Part shown: positions 45,058-53,960 of the stretch, in pieces
Layout: every line of letters begins with the position of its first letter
Numbering within the stretch: position 1 is the first letter of the stretch
DNA from: Sphaerimonospora sp050942215
GTDB taxonomy: Bacteria > Actinomycetota > Actinomycetes > Streptosporangiales > Streptosporangiaceae
DNA length: 64,000 nucleotides
Direction: 5' to 3'
Assembly: GCF_050942215.1 (NCBI RefSeq)
Contig: NZ_CP192056.1
Coordinates: forward strand, 5,394,001 to 5,458,000
Program-made: the position numbers and the translations under genes
Notes under the pieces: generated by a model
Databases searched by the model: none
What the model saw: only the letters and a program-made list of their open reading frames with translations
Told to the model about the DNA's origin: nothing

Positions 45058-46518
45058 ATGGCGGAACTGCAACCACGGCTGCTCGCGCACCGCTACGAGC
45101 TCCGCACGCCGATCGGCCGGGGGACGATGGGCACCGTCTGGCGCGCCTATGACCGGGCGCTGGGCCGTGAGATCGCTATCAAGGAGATCCGGCAGGACCC
45201 GGGACTCACCCCCCGGCAGCGACGTGAGCTGAGAGAACGCATGCTGCGCGAGGGCCGGACGGCGGCCAAGATCAGCCACCCCTGCGTCGCCACCATCCAC
45301 GACGCCATCGAGGCGGACGGCAGCCCCTGGATCATCATGGAGCTGGTCGAGGGCCGGTCGCTGGAGCAGGTGATCGACGAGGAGGGCCCGCTCCCGCCCC
45401 GGCTGGTGGCCGAGATCGGCCACGACCTGCTGGGCGCGCTGCGTGCCGCGCACTCCCGGGGCATCCTGCACCGGGACGTCAAGCCGAGCAACGTCCTGCT
45501 GACCGAGACCGGCAGGGTCGTGCTGACCGACTTCGGCATCGCCAAGGCCGCAGGCGACAGCGCCCTCACCCAGACCGGCATGGTGATCGGCTCACCCGGC
45601 TACACGGCCCCCGAGCGGGCGCGCGGCGAGCACACCGGCCCCGAGTCGGACCTCTGGTCGCTCGGCGCCACCCTGTATTTCGCGGTCGAGGGCCGGCCGG
45701 CCTACGAGCGGGGGTCGCTCAGCGAGACGCTGAAGGCGCTGATGAACGAGACCGTCGATCCGCCCACCCAGGCGGGGCCCCTGCGCCCGATTCTGAACGG
45801 GCTGCTGGAGAAGGACCACAGGACCCGGATGACAGCGGGCAGGGCCGCCACGATGCTCCGGATCGTGGCCGATACGCCGACCGGCGGCACATCGGCCGGT
45901 ACGGCGGCCGGCGCGGGCGACGAGGCGGCCGACTCGGGTTCACCCCGCATTCCGGCCCCCGGGCAGGAAGCGGCGCCCCGGGTCGCCCCGATCACGGCGC
46001 GGGAGAACGCGGGACCGGCGGACAACGGCGACGATAACAGTGACCAGACGATGGTCGTCATCCGTCCGAAGGGCGGCCTGCGCATCCCGTCGGTCTCCGC
46101 TACGCCACCACCCGCCCCCGACATCGACGAGGTGACCGCTCCCAGGCGACTGCCCGCCTCCGGCAGGGCGTTGCCCCCGAGACCGGGCGCCGACACCGGT
46201 CGGGGCGGCGAACAGCGTGCCCCGGAGCCACCCGCCTCCGGGCACGGAGACTCCGGGCACGGGCCCGCACACCCCGCACACCCCGCACACCCCGGGCACG
46301 GTCCGGTACGGCCCGCCGCGCCTGCCGGTCCCCAATTCGGCGACCAATCCGGGGAGCAGGGTAACGGTCGGCCGCGCGGGCTGGGCACCGATCTGTTCTC
46401 CGTACAGCGCCCGCCGCCACCCGACACCACGGCCAGGATCCGCGTGCTCCTGCTGGCCGGGGCCGCCTTCGCCGCGTTCATCGTCCTCGTGATCCTGATC
46501 ATGGTGGCGTACGGCTGA
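45058..46518 (+). CDS. Membrane-anchored Ser/Thr protein kinase
   Basis: About 486 residues from ATG 45058; ATG 45040 is in frame and neither has a clear ribosome site. The kinase domain (about 8-270) shows GRGTMGTVWRAYD, IAIKEI, GILHRDVKPSNVLL, LTDFGIAK and APERARG. A Pro/Gly/His-rich linker leads to one C-terminal membrane helix (VLLLAGAAFAAFIVLVILIM), with almost no extracellular part, so any signal must come from partners. It is a close paralogue of the kinase 90 bases upstream. Confidence 0.93.
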   Translation: MAELQPRLLAHRYELRTPIGRGTMGTVWRAYDRALGREIAIKEIRQDPGLTPRQRRELRERMLREGRTAAKISHPCVATIHDAIEADGSPWIIMELVEGRSLEQVIDEEGPLPPRLVAEIGHDLLGALRAAHSRGILHRDVKPSNVLLTETGRVVLTDFGIAKAAGDSALTQTGMVIGSPGYTAPERARGEHTGPESDLWSLGATLYFAVEGRPAYERGSLSETLKALMNETVDPPTQAGPLRPILNGLLEKDHRTRMTAGRAATMLRIVADTPTGGTSAGTAAGAGDEAADSGSPRIPAPGQEAAPRVAPITARENAGPADNGDDNSDQTMVVIRPKGGLRIPSVSATPPPAPDIDEVTAPRRLPASGRALPPRPGADTGRGGEQRAPEPPASGHGDSGHGPAHPAHPAHPGHGPVRPAAPAGPQFGDQSGEQGNGRPRGLGTDLFSVQRPPPPDTTARIRVLLLAGAAFAAFIVLVILIMVAYG

Positions 46519-46570
46519 ACACCGAGAAGGAACCGGCGGCGCCGCCTGGCCCTCTATGGGACCGGCCGGC

Positions 46571-47968
46571 TCACGTGGGCCGGGGCCTGGTCATCGACAG
46601 GACGTCGAGGATCTCGTCGAGTCGCTCCTCGGTCAGCGTGCCGTCGGCGACGTGCCCTCTCTCGATCACGACCTGTTTAATCGTCTTCCGCTCGCGCAGC
46701 GCCTGTTTCACGATCTTCGCGGCCTCCTCGTAGCCGACATGGCGGTTGAGCGGCGTGACGATCGACGGCGACGACTCCGCGTACTCCCGCATCCGGTCCT
46801 CGTTGGCCGTGATCCCGGCCACGCATCTGTCGGCGAGCAGCCCCGACACGTTCGCCAGCAGCCGGATCGACTCCAGCAGGTTGCGCGCCATCACCGGCAG
46901 CATCGCGTTGAGCTCGAACGCGCCGCCGGCCCCCGACATGGTGATCGCCGCGTCATTGCCCACCACCTGCGCCACCACCATCGTGACGGCCTCTGGGATC
47001 ACCGGGTTGACCTTCCCCGGCATGATCGACGAGCCCGGCTGGAGGTCGGGCAGATTGATCTCGGCGAGCCCGGCGCGCGGCCCGGACCCCATCCACCGGA
47101 GATCGTTCGCGATCTTGTTCAGTGACACCGCGATCACCTTCAGCCCGCCGGACAGCTCCACCAGGCCGTCCCGCGCGCCCTGCGCCTCGAAATGGTCACG
47201 CGCCTCGGCGAACGGCAACCCGGTCGTACGGCTCAGCTCGGCCACGACCTCGGCCGCCCACCCGGGCCCCGGCACGTTGACGCCCGTGCCCACGGCCGTA
47301 CCGCCCAGCGGCAGCTCGGCCAGGCGCGGCAGCGCCGCCTGGAGCCGCTCGATGCCCAGCTCGATCTGCGTGGCGTATCCGCCGAACTCCTGGCCCAGCG
47401 TGACCGGTGTGGCGTCCATCAGGTGCGTCCGGCCCGCCTTCACCACGTCGGCGAAGTCGGACGCCTTCTGTGCCAGCGTGGTCGCCAGGTGCTCAAGGGC
47501 GGGGGTGAGGTCGTGCGCGACCGCGAGCGCGGCCGCCACGTGGATCGAGGACGGGAACACGTCATTGGACGACTGGGCGGCGTTGACGTGATCGTTGGGA
47601 TGAACCGGCCGGCCGAGCCGTTCCTCGGCGAGTGTCGCGATCACCTCGTTGACGTTCATGTTGGACGAGGTGCCGGAGCCCGTCTGGAAGACGTCGACCG
47701 GGAACTGGTCGTCCCACCGCCCCTCGACGATCTCGTTCGCGGCGTCCCGTACGGCCTGGGCGAGGTCCGCGTCGATGACGCCGTAGTCGGCGTTGACCTT
47801 CGCGCAGGCGGCCTTGATGCGGGCGAGTGCGGCGATGTGCACGGGCTCCAGTCCCCGGCCGGACACCGGGAAGTTCTCCACCGCCCGCTGCGTCTGCGCC
47901 CGCCACTTGGCGCGGGCGGGAACCCGCACCTCGCCCATCGAGTCGTGTTCAACGCGGAATTCACCCAT
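46571..47968 (-). CDS. fumC: Class II fumarate hydratase
   Basis: A 465-residue FumC. It has the N-terminus EHDSMGEVRVPARAKW, TGSGTSSNMNVNEVIA, the active-site HPNDHVNAAQSSND, GRTHLMDATPVTLGQEF, and the superfamily signature GSSIMPGKVNPVIPE with the catalytic Ser in its loop. It is complete and convergent with the kinase gene. This oxygen-stable, iron-free fumarase duplicates the reaction of the class I enzyme upstream. Confidence 0.96.
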   Translation of the reverse strand: MGEFRVEHDSMGEVRVPARAKWRAQTQRAVENFPVSGRGLEPVHIAALARIKAACAKVNADYGVIDADLAQAVRDAANEIVEGRWDDQFPVDVFQTGSGTSSNMNVNEVIATLAEERLGRPVHPNDHVNAAQSSNDVFPSSIHVAAALAVAHDLTPALEHLATTLAQKASDFADVVKAGRTHLMDATPVTLGQEFGGYATQIELGIERLQAALPRLAELPLGGTAVGTGVNVPGPGWAAEVVAELSRTTGLPFAEARDHFEAQGARDGLVELSGGLKVIAVSLNKIANDLRWMGSGPRAGLAEINLPDLQPGSSIMPGKVNPVIPEAVTMVVAQVVGNDAAITMSGAGGAFELNAMLPVMARNLLESIRLLANVSGLLADRCVAGITANEDRMREYAESSPSIVTPLNRHVGYEEAAKIVKQALRERKTIKQVVIERGHVADGTLTEERLDEILDVLSMTRPRPT

Positions 47969-48068
47969 GGACCAGTCCTATCAGGAGCCGGTGACAGGGC
48001 CACCCCCGGTACGAGATACGTCGTGATGCCCGCCCCGGTCAACGGGCCGGGAATTCCACCGCCTCACC

Positions 48069-50069
48069 TCACCGGGCCGCGGTTCCTCCCGATGTTTCCC
48101 GATGGCCGCGGGTGGCGACCGCCCGGCGTAGCCGTACCGCGAGCCGCCTCAGCCTCGACGGCGCGTGCCCGCCCCCGGGGTGGCGTACGCGGCCGGGGCG
48201 CAGCACGTTCACCTGTCCGGCGCGGCTGACGCTCAGGCCGAACCGCAGGTCGGTCTCCCTCTGGTCGATACGCAGGCCGGCCCGCCAGGCCCCCGGTCCG
48301 AGGCGGTCTTCACCGCCGGCCCGGCTCACCGGCACCTTCGCGACGAGCCGACCGGCGATGCGCCCCGGGATCCCCGGCTCGACCAGCGCGGGCACCGCCG
48401 TCGAGCGGCCGCGCCGGTCCTGTTCGCGCAGCACCAGTTCGACCGGAGGGCCGCCGCTCGGCGGCACGTACGGCACCGGCACGACCACGAAGACATGCCC
48501 GGCCTGCCGCGTCACCGATGTCCTGGACGAGACCAGGGCGACGGACTCGGAGAAAGAAGCGGGCGCCACGCAGACGCCCAGCTCGCCGCGTTCCGACCAG
48601 CATGGCGTCACCAGCCTCCTGGACTCGTCGGCGAGCACGCCGGCGCAGGTCATCCCGACCTCGGGGCGGCCGACTCGGGCGCGGCCGCGATGGACGCCGC
48701 GCATCCGCACGTGGATCTCCCACACACCCCGCGGCAGCGGTCGGCCCAGGGCGGCGGACCCCACGTCGAGCCGGGCCTCACCTCTCATCCAGACCCGCAC
48801 CCGGCCCCTGGAGGAGGTCCGGCCGATCGTGCTCTCCACCGGAAGGGGGTACGTCACACCGGACCGCGGGTCGCGGATGTAGACCTCCATCCGGGCCCGG
48901 CGCACCGCCCCGGTGACGTCCGCAAGGGCGGGGTCGGCCAGTCCCCTGATCTGCGCGGGTGGCGTCCAAAGCAGACGGCCGTCCTGTTCCCTGAGCCACA
49001 CGGGATTCCCGTCGGACTGAAGGATCTCCACGCTCAGGTCGAGCGCGAGCATGCCCCGCTCCCAGCGCAGATCACGCAGCTCGGCATTGAGCCGGGTGCC
49101 GCGCGACGCCTCGCCGAGCTCTACGAGGTGCCCCGGCCGACCTTGGCGGAGCAGCGCCGTCCGTGCCCGCAGGCGCACCGGGAGATGCGCGTCGGCCGTC
49201 TCCGGGATCCGGTCCAGGGTGAGGCGCCGGAGGAACGAGAACAGCAGCGCCCGCTCGTCCGGCGCGGCGGTCAGGAACCGGGGTCCGCCGAGGCGGCGCA
49301 GCGCGAGCACGCGATACCAGTGCGCGTAGATCCGATCGCGCTGGGCGCCCGGCTCCGTGTGCGCGTCGACGACGTCGAAGATGGCGCCCAGACCCTCGAA
49401 CAGCGCCTCGGCGTCCAGCGCCTCCTCCGCCGCGGGCCCCAGATGGCAGCAGACCTCTTCGGCGAGGACCGCGATCACCTTCGCAGAAAGGTACGCCCCG
49501 GTCGTGAAGAGCTGCTCCGACAGCGGCCGGTCGAGGAAGCGCAGCTGCCGGCGTTCCAGGAACTCGCGGTCGAACAGCTTGTGGACGCTCGGCAGCGCGA
49601 GGAGACGGTCGCGCAGGATGTCGGCCCGGGGCTGGTTCGCGGCGAAAGCCGGGTGCGGTGGCGCGTCGCCCTGGCCGCTGCCCGGGCCGTCGACGATTCC
49701 GCCGATCAGCACGTCGGCGTCGCAGTCCACCGCCATGCCGTGCATCCGCTCCAGCGCGCGCGGTTCCAGCCTGTCGCACTGGTTCATCAGGTAGACGTAC
49801 TCGCCTCGGGCGACCGACAGTCCCAGGTTGCGCCCCCGCGCGACCGAGCCGGTGTGGTCGAGGTGGAGAACGCGGACGTTCGACCGGCGTTCGGCGACCG
49901 CGTCCAGCCGCCGGCGCGTCCCGTCCGTGGACCCGTCGTCAGCGAAGATCACCTCGTACTGTTCCGGTGGCAGCGACTGCTCCAGCAGCGAACGCACGCA
50001 CGCGCCGAAGGCGTCGTTCTCGAGCCCGGGATTGGACACGGGCACAACCACGCTGACCTTCACATCCAT
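48069..50069 (-). CDS. Family 2 glycosyltransferase with long beta-rich C-terminal region
   Basis: A 666-residue protein. The GT-A domain fills about residues 1-220 with VSVVVPVSNPG, VIFADDGSTDGTRRRL (nucleotide-binding DDGS), GSVARGRNLGLSVARGEYVY and a divergent MNQCD in place of a DxD. The long remainder lacks membrane segments and is beta-rich, resembling C-terminal modules of TarS/teichoic-acid-type transferases; this is inference. It probably glycosylates a cell-wall polymer. No other polysaccharide genes are adjacent. Confidence 0.82.
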   Translation of the reverse strand: MDVKVSVVVPVSNPGLENDAFGACVRSLLEQSLPPEQYEVIFADDGSTDGTRRRLDAVAERRSNVRVLHLDHTGSVARGRNLGLSVARGEYVYLMNQCDRLEPRALERMHGMAVDCDADVLIGGIVDGPGSGQGDAPPHPAFAANQPRADILRDRLLALPSVHKLFDREFLERRQLRFLDRPLSEQLFTTGAYLSAKVIAVLAEEVCCHLGPAAEEALDAEALFEGLGAIFDVVDAHTEPGAQRDRIYAHWYRVLALRRLGGPRFLTAAPDERALLFSFLRRLTLDRIPETADAHLPVRLRARTALLRQGRPGHLVELGEASRGTRLNAELRDLRWERGMLALDLSVEILQSDGNPVWLREQDGRLLWTPPAQIRGLADPALADVTGAVRRARMEVYIRDPRSGVTYPLPVESTIGRTSSRGRVRVWMRGEARLDVGSAALGRPLPRGVWEIHVRMRGVHRGRARVGRPEVGMTCAGVLADESRRLVTPCWSERGELGVCVAPASFSESVALVSSRTSVTRQAGHVFVVVPVPYVPPSGGPPVELVLREQDRRGRSTAVPALVEPGIPGRIAGRLVAKVPVSRAGGEDRLGPGAWRAGLRIDQRETDLRFGLSVSRAGQVNVLRPGRVRHPGGGHAPSRLRRLAVRLRRAVATRGHRETSGGTAAR

Positions 50070-50170
50070 GCGCTCAAGCGTGCAGCGCTGACCGCCGGGA
50101 GCCCGTGCGCCTTACCGAATGCGCGAACAACCCTGACCGGAGTTTCGCGCACCGCCCCGCGCGAGAGGGG

Positions 50171-50935
50171 TCAGTACCAGCCCCTGGCCTGGGAATGGGC
50201 CCAGGCGCCGCAGGGCGACTTGTAGCGGGCGGCGATATAGCCGAGTCCCCATTTGATCTGGGTGGCGGCATTGGTCTGCCAGTCCGACCCGGCGCTGGCC
50301 ATCTTGTTGCCGGGAAGCGACTGGGGGATGCCGTACGCGCCGCTGTATCGGTTCATCGCCCGCTCGTTCCAGTGACTCTCCTTGTCCCAGAGCTTCTCCA
50401 GGCAGCCCCACTCGTCGCCCCAGCCGCGGGCCTCGGCCATCTGCCGGCCGAGCGCCTTGTTGCTGCCGGGGTTGGGCTTGGAACCCGGGGGGAAGTCGGC
50501 CGGCGCGAAGCCCCCGCCACCCGGCGCCTTCGGTGCGATCGTGACGGGGTCGAGGCCGCCGTCGTTGTGCTCGGAACGCAGCTCCTTCTGCCGCTGCTTC
50601 CTCAGCGCCTCCACGGCGGACGCCTTGAGCGCGTCGTTCTCCGGATTGGGCGCGTACGGGTCGGCCGCGAGGATGTCCTGCGGGGTGAGCGGCGTGTGGG
50701 GGGCGTTGGCGTTCTCGATGGCCGTACGCACCAGATAGACGGTGCCCCCGGTGACGAGGGCGACCGTGACGCCCACGACGATCAGCCGCTTGGCAGGGAA
50801 CCGGCCGCGGCCCGATCCGCCGGAACGGCCCGGGCGATCCGCGCCGCCGCCCGCGCCACCTGCCCGGCCGGCGGCACGCCGCGATCGGGCTCGGGACGAA
50901 CGGGGGGCATCCTTCAGCCGCTGACCAGAGCTCAC
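50171..50935 (-). CDS. Membrane-anchored lytic transglycosylase
   Basis: About 254 residues from GTG 50933-50935. An upstream TTG start would run through a CRP-like site and is unlikely. A basic, Arg/Gly-rich cytoplasmic part is followed by one membrane helix (LIVVGVTVALVTGGTVYLV), a charged linker, and a C-terminal lysozyme-like domain with WDKESHWNERAMN (catalytic Glu), GAYGIPQSLPG and ATQIKWGLGYIAARY. It cleaves peptidoglycan outside the membrane. It diverges from the response regulator gene. Confidence 0.85.
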   Translation of the reverse strand: MSSGQRLKDAPRSSRARSRRAAGRAGGAGGGADRPGRSGGSGRGRFPAKRLIVVGVTVALVTGGTVYLVRTAIENANAPHTPLTPQDILAADPYAPNPENDALKASAVEALRKQRQKELRSEHNDGGLDPVTIAPKAPGGGGFAPADFPPGSKPNPGSNKALGRQMAEARGWGDEWGCLEKLWDKESHWNERAMNRYSGAYGIPQSLPGNKMASAGSDWQTNAATQIKWGLGYIAARYKSPCGAWAHSQARGWY

Positions 50936-51038
50936 GACCAACGAGCTTGCCCTGTCTTGGGGGGTCTTGCGAGCCGAACACCATAACCGTTTGGTATTCC
51001 CTTGACCTTCCCCCGGGCTACGTGGCCTTTCAGTCAAC

Positions 51039-51054
51039 TGTGATATTCATCACA
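51039..51054. promoter_or_regulatory. CRP/GlxR-type site TGTGA-N6-TCACA
   Basis: A perfect inverted repeat matches the CRP-family consensus. It lies 104 bases upstream of the transglycosylase GTG and 142 upstream of the response regulator. Mycobacterial Crp controls the peptidoglycan-hydrolase-type gene rpfA through such sites, so the transglycosylase is the more likely target. Confidence 0.7.
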
Positions 51055-51195
51055 TCACGGCGGTCGCTCCGGCCCTCGCGCGATGGCGGCACTCCCGACA
51101 ACAGCGCGCTCTCCACCCATGACGACGGCGTGCAGACGGCTTGACAAGCCAGGGACAACCTGGGGAAAACACCCCCAAGAGACCATAATGACCGC

Positions 51196-51870
51196 GTGGC
51201 AGGCATCCTCCTGGTCGAAGACGACCCCTCGGTCCGAACGGGGCTCGAACTGGCGCTCACCCGCCAGGGGCACTCGGTCACCGCGTACGCCACAGGTGAG
51301 GAGGCCCTCGACCACGTACGGGCCAGACGCCCGGAGATCGCCATCCTCGATGTCATGCTGCCGGGCATCGACGGGGTCGAGGTCTGCCGCCGCATCCGCC
51401 GCCTCGATTCGCTGCCGATCATCCTGCTCACCGCGCGCGGCGACGATCTCGACGTGGTCGTCGGGCTGGAGGCCGGCGCCGATGACTACGTCGTCAAACC
51501 GGTGGAGCCCCGGGTGCTGGACGCCCGCATCCGCGCGGTGCTGCGCCGCCTGGAGTTCGCCGCCGCCGACCGGATCAGCTTCGGCGACCTCGTGATCGAC
51601 CGTGGCGCGCTCAAGGTGAGCCTCGCCGGCCGGGAGATCCACCTCACCCCGACCGAGCTGCGCCTGCTGCTCGAACTCGTCCGCCATCCCGGCCAGGTGC
51701 TGAGCCGGCGTTATCTGCTGCGCGAGGTGTGGGATCACACGCACGTGGGCGACTCACGGCTGGTGGACGCCTGTGTCCAGCGGGTCCGCGCCAAGATCGA
51801 ACCGGTGCCGGCCGACCCCGTCTTCATCCACACGGTGCGTGGCTTCGGGTACCGCTTCAGCCCGCCATGA
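51196..51870 (+). CDS. OmpR/PhoB-type response regulator
   Basis: A 224-residue regulator from GTG 51196. The receiver domain has the acidic pair VEDDPS, phospho-acceptor Asp in IAILDVMLPGIDG, Thr in ILLTARGDD and Lys in DDYVVKPVEPR. The winged HTH output domain (about 130-224) has LTPTELRLLLELVRHPGQVL and HTVRGFGYRF. It overlaps the sensor kinase by ATGA. Layout resembles CseB of the cell-envelope-stress system, but no sigE gene is next to it. Confidence 0.95.
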   Translation: MAGILLVEDDPSVRTGLELALTRQGHSVTAYATGEEALDHVRARRPEIAILDVMLPGIDGVEVCRRIRRLDSLPIILLTARGDDLDVVVGLEAGADDYVVKPVEPRVLDARIRAVLRRLEFAAADRISFGDLVIDRGALKVSLAGREIHLTPTELRLLLELVRHPGQVLSRRYLLREVWDHTHVGDSRLVDACVQRVRAKIEPVPADPVFIHTVRGFGYRFSPP

Positions 51871-53324
51871 CGCTGTTGCCGTCCGGCCTGCGCGCCCGGC
51901 TGGTGATCACTTTCATGCTGGTGGCCGCCACGGCCTCCATCATGGTGGCGGGCCTGGGATATCAGCTCGTCCGCCAGGAGATCCTCGAACGGACCGAGCG
52001 CGCCGCGGTGGCCGACGTACGCGAGACACTGCCGAAGATCAAGCTGCCGGTGGGCATCGGCGAGATCATCTGGACCGGAGCCGCCACGGTCACCGAGGCG
52101 GACCTGGCCGACGTGGTGGCCGCACTGGGCGCACAGGAGCGGACCGTCATCGTCACCTACGGCAATCTCCAGCAGACCAGCCTGGACTCCCGGTTCACCA
52201 TGGCCGACGTGCCCGACCAGCTCCGCTGGCAGGCCGCCCACCGGCTGGTCTTCCAGCGGCTGAGGTTGCGGGACGAGCCCTGGCTGCTCGTCGCCACCCA
52301 GCTCCAGCGGATCAACCAGAGCGGGGTGCCGAGACCGACCGGGCTCACCGTCTACGTGTTCGTCTCGCTCGCGGACGAGGAGGGCGTGCTGTTCCGCCTG
52401 CGCAGCGCCCTCGCCCAGGCCGGCGGCATCACGCTGACCATCGCGCTGACCGTGGCGCTGCTGTCGGCGCGGCGGGTGCTGCTCCCGGTGCGCAGGCTGG
52501 GCGCGGCCGCCCGGGCTCTCGGCGCCGGCGATCTGCGGGTGCGGCTGCCCGTACGCGGCGCCGACGAGCTCGCCGAGCTGACCTCGACGTTCAACGAGAC
52601 CGCCGCCGCGCTGGAGCAGACCGTCTCCGAACTGCGGACGCTGGAGTCGATGTCGAGGCGGTTCGTCGCCGACGTCTCTCATGAGCTGCGCACGCCGCTG
52701 ACCGCGATGACCGCGGTGACCGACATGCTGGCCGAGGACGCCGACGGTCTCCCCGACGACGTCCGCGAGGCCGTACGGATCGTCGTCCGCGAGACCAAAC
52801 GGCTCCGCGTGATGGTCGAGCACCTGATCGAGATCAGCCGCTTCGACTCCGGCGCGGCGGTGCTCCGCCGGGAGACCGTGAACGTGGCCGACACGCTGGC
52901 CGACTGCCTCGAGGTGCGCGGCTGGACCGACCGGGTGGAACTCTCCGTACCCGCCGATCTCACCTTCTCATTGGACGTGCGGAGATTCGACGTGATCGTG
53001 GCCAACCTGGCCGGGAACGCGCTGCGCCACGGCGCCACGCCGGTGCTGGTCAGCGCCCGACCCGTGCCGGGCGCGCTGGAGGTCACCGTACGCGATCACG
53101 GCGCCGGCATCCCCGAGGAGGCGCTTCCCCACGTGTTCGATCGCTTCTTCAAGGCCGGGGCCGCCCGGTCCAGGAGCGACGGCAGCGGGCTCGGGCTGGC
53201 CATCGCCAAGGCCAACGCCGAGCTGCACGGCGGCACGATCAGCGTGACACGATGCGATCCCGGCACTCGGTTCACCATATGGATCCCGCGTCCGGCCCGG
53301 CCGGTCCTGATCGAGACGACATGA
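51867..53324 (+). CDS. Sensor histidine kinase
   Basis: A 485-residue membrane kinase. First membrane helix about 10-35 (LVITFMLVAATASIMVAGLG), an extracytoplasmic sensor of about 150 residues, second helix near 185-205, then HAMP (RRVLLPVRRLGAAARALGAG), HisKA with FVADVSHELRTPLTAM, and HATPase_c with NLAGNALRHG, DHGAGIPEE and GSGLGLAIAKA. It is coupled to the response regulator by a 4-base overlap and followed by a lipoprotein gene. The arrangement fits CseC-like envelope sensors. Confidence 0.95.
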   Translation: MTLLPSGLRARLVITFMLVAATASIMVAGLGYQLVRQEILERTERAAVADVRETLPKIKLPVGIGEIIWTGAATVTEADLADVVAALGAQERTVIVTYGNLQQTSLDSRFTMADVPDQLRWQAAHRLVFQRLRLRDEPWLLVATQLQRINQSGVPRPTGLTVYVFVSLADEEGVLFRLRSALAQAGGITLTIALTVALLSARRVLLPVRRLGAAARALGAGDLRVRLPVRGADELAELTSTFNETAAALEQTVSELRTLESMSRRFVADVSHELRTPLTAMTAVTDMLAEDADGLPDDVREAVRIVVRETKRLRVMVEHLIEISRFDSGAAVLRRETVNVADTLADCLEVRGWTDRVELSVPADLTFSLDVRRFDVIVANLAGNALRHGATPVLVSARPVPGALEVTVRDHGAGIPEEALPHVFDRFFKAGAARSRSDGSGLGLAIAKANAELHGGTISVTRCDPGTRFTIWIPRPARPVLIETT

Positions 53325-53339
53325 GGCGAGGTGAGCGAT

Positions 53340-53951
53340 ATGACCCGGCGTGACCCAGGACGACACGGCCCGACCGGTCGCGGCACGGCCGTACGACCGG
53401 TCGGCGCGGCTCGGCGCGTGGTCGCCGCCCTGCTCGCCGCCGTGACGCTGCCGATGGCCGGATGCGGCGTGGCGGCCACCGGTGTGATCGACTCGGGACC
53501 GGCCCCGGTCGTCAACAGCACGCCGACGCTCGTCGGGATCTATCTGGTACGGAACGGCAGGCTGTGGCCCATGACGGTGGCAGTGCCTTCGCCGCAGGCG
53601 CGCGACATCGTCACCGCCCTCTTCGACGCGGAACGGCGGGTGCCGGACGGCGTGACCACCATGCTGTCCGGCCTCACGCCGACGCAGATCCAGCTCCTGC
53701 GCAACGTGCCCGACCCGCAGCGGCACAACGATCCCGACGGCGTCACCAGTCTGCGCCTGCGGCTGTCGATCAGTGGTTGGAAGATCTCCAGGATGGCCCT
53801 GGCCCAGATCACCTGTACGGCTCGGCTCCGACCGGAGATCTGGGCCGTGGAGATCGTTCACGTCACACCCGAGAGCGCGGGGCCGGCGCGGACCCACACC
53901 TGCCGGGAGTTCTGGGATCTGGCCCCGAAGAACGGCCGTCTCCCGCCGTGA
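53340..53951 (+). CDS. Lipoprotein in the two-component operon
   Basis: A 203-residue protein. ATG 53340 is preferred because GAGGTGAG sits 8 bases upstream. An Arg-rich N-terminus and hydrophobic core lead to a lipobox LPMAGC (Cys at about residue 42). The mature part carries GIYLVRNGRLWPMTVAVP and ITCTARLRPEIWAVEIVHV. It begins 15 bases after the sensor kinase stop, so it is co-transcribed and may modulate the sensor, as CseA does in the SigE system. That role is inference. Confidence 0.75.
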   Translation: MTRRDPGRHGPTGRGTAVRPVGAARRVVAALLAAVTLPMAGCGVAATGVIDSGPAPVVNSTPTLVGIYLVRNGRLWPMTVAVPSPQARDIVTALFDAERRVPDGVTTMLSGLTPTQIQLLRNVPDPQRHNDPDGVTSLRLRLSISGWKISRMALAQITCTARLRPEIWAVEIVHVTPESAGPARTHTCREFWDLAPKNGRLPP

Positions 53952-53960
53952 TCGATCCGA

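Noticed and set aside
48165..50225. Very long plus-strand open frame opposite the glycosyltransferase
   Set aside because: It is antisense to a recognisable GT2 gene, Arg/Gln/Pro-rich, and typical of shadow frames in high-G+C DNA.
50936..51037. Longer N-terminus of the transglycosylase from TTG 51037
   Set aside because: It would place coding sequence next to a CRP-like site, lacks a ribosome site, and adds no conserved sequence.
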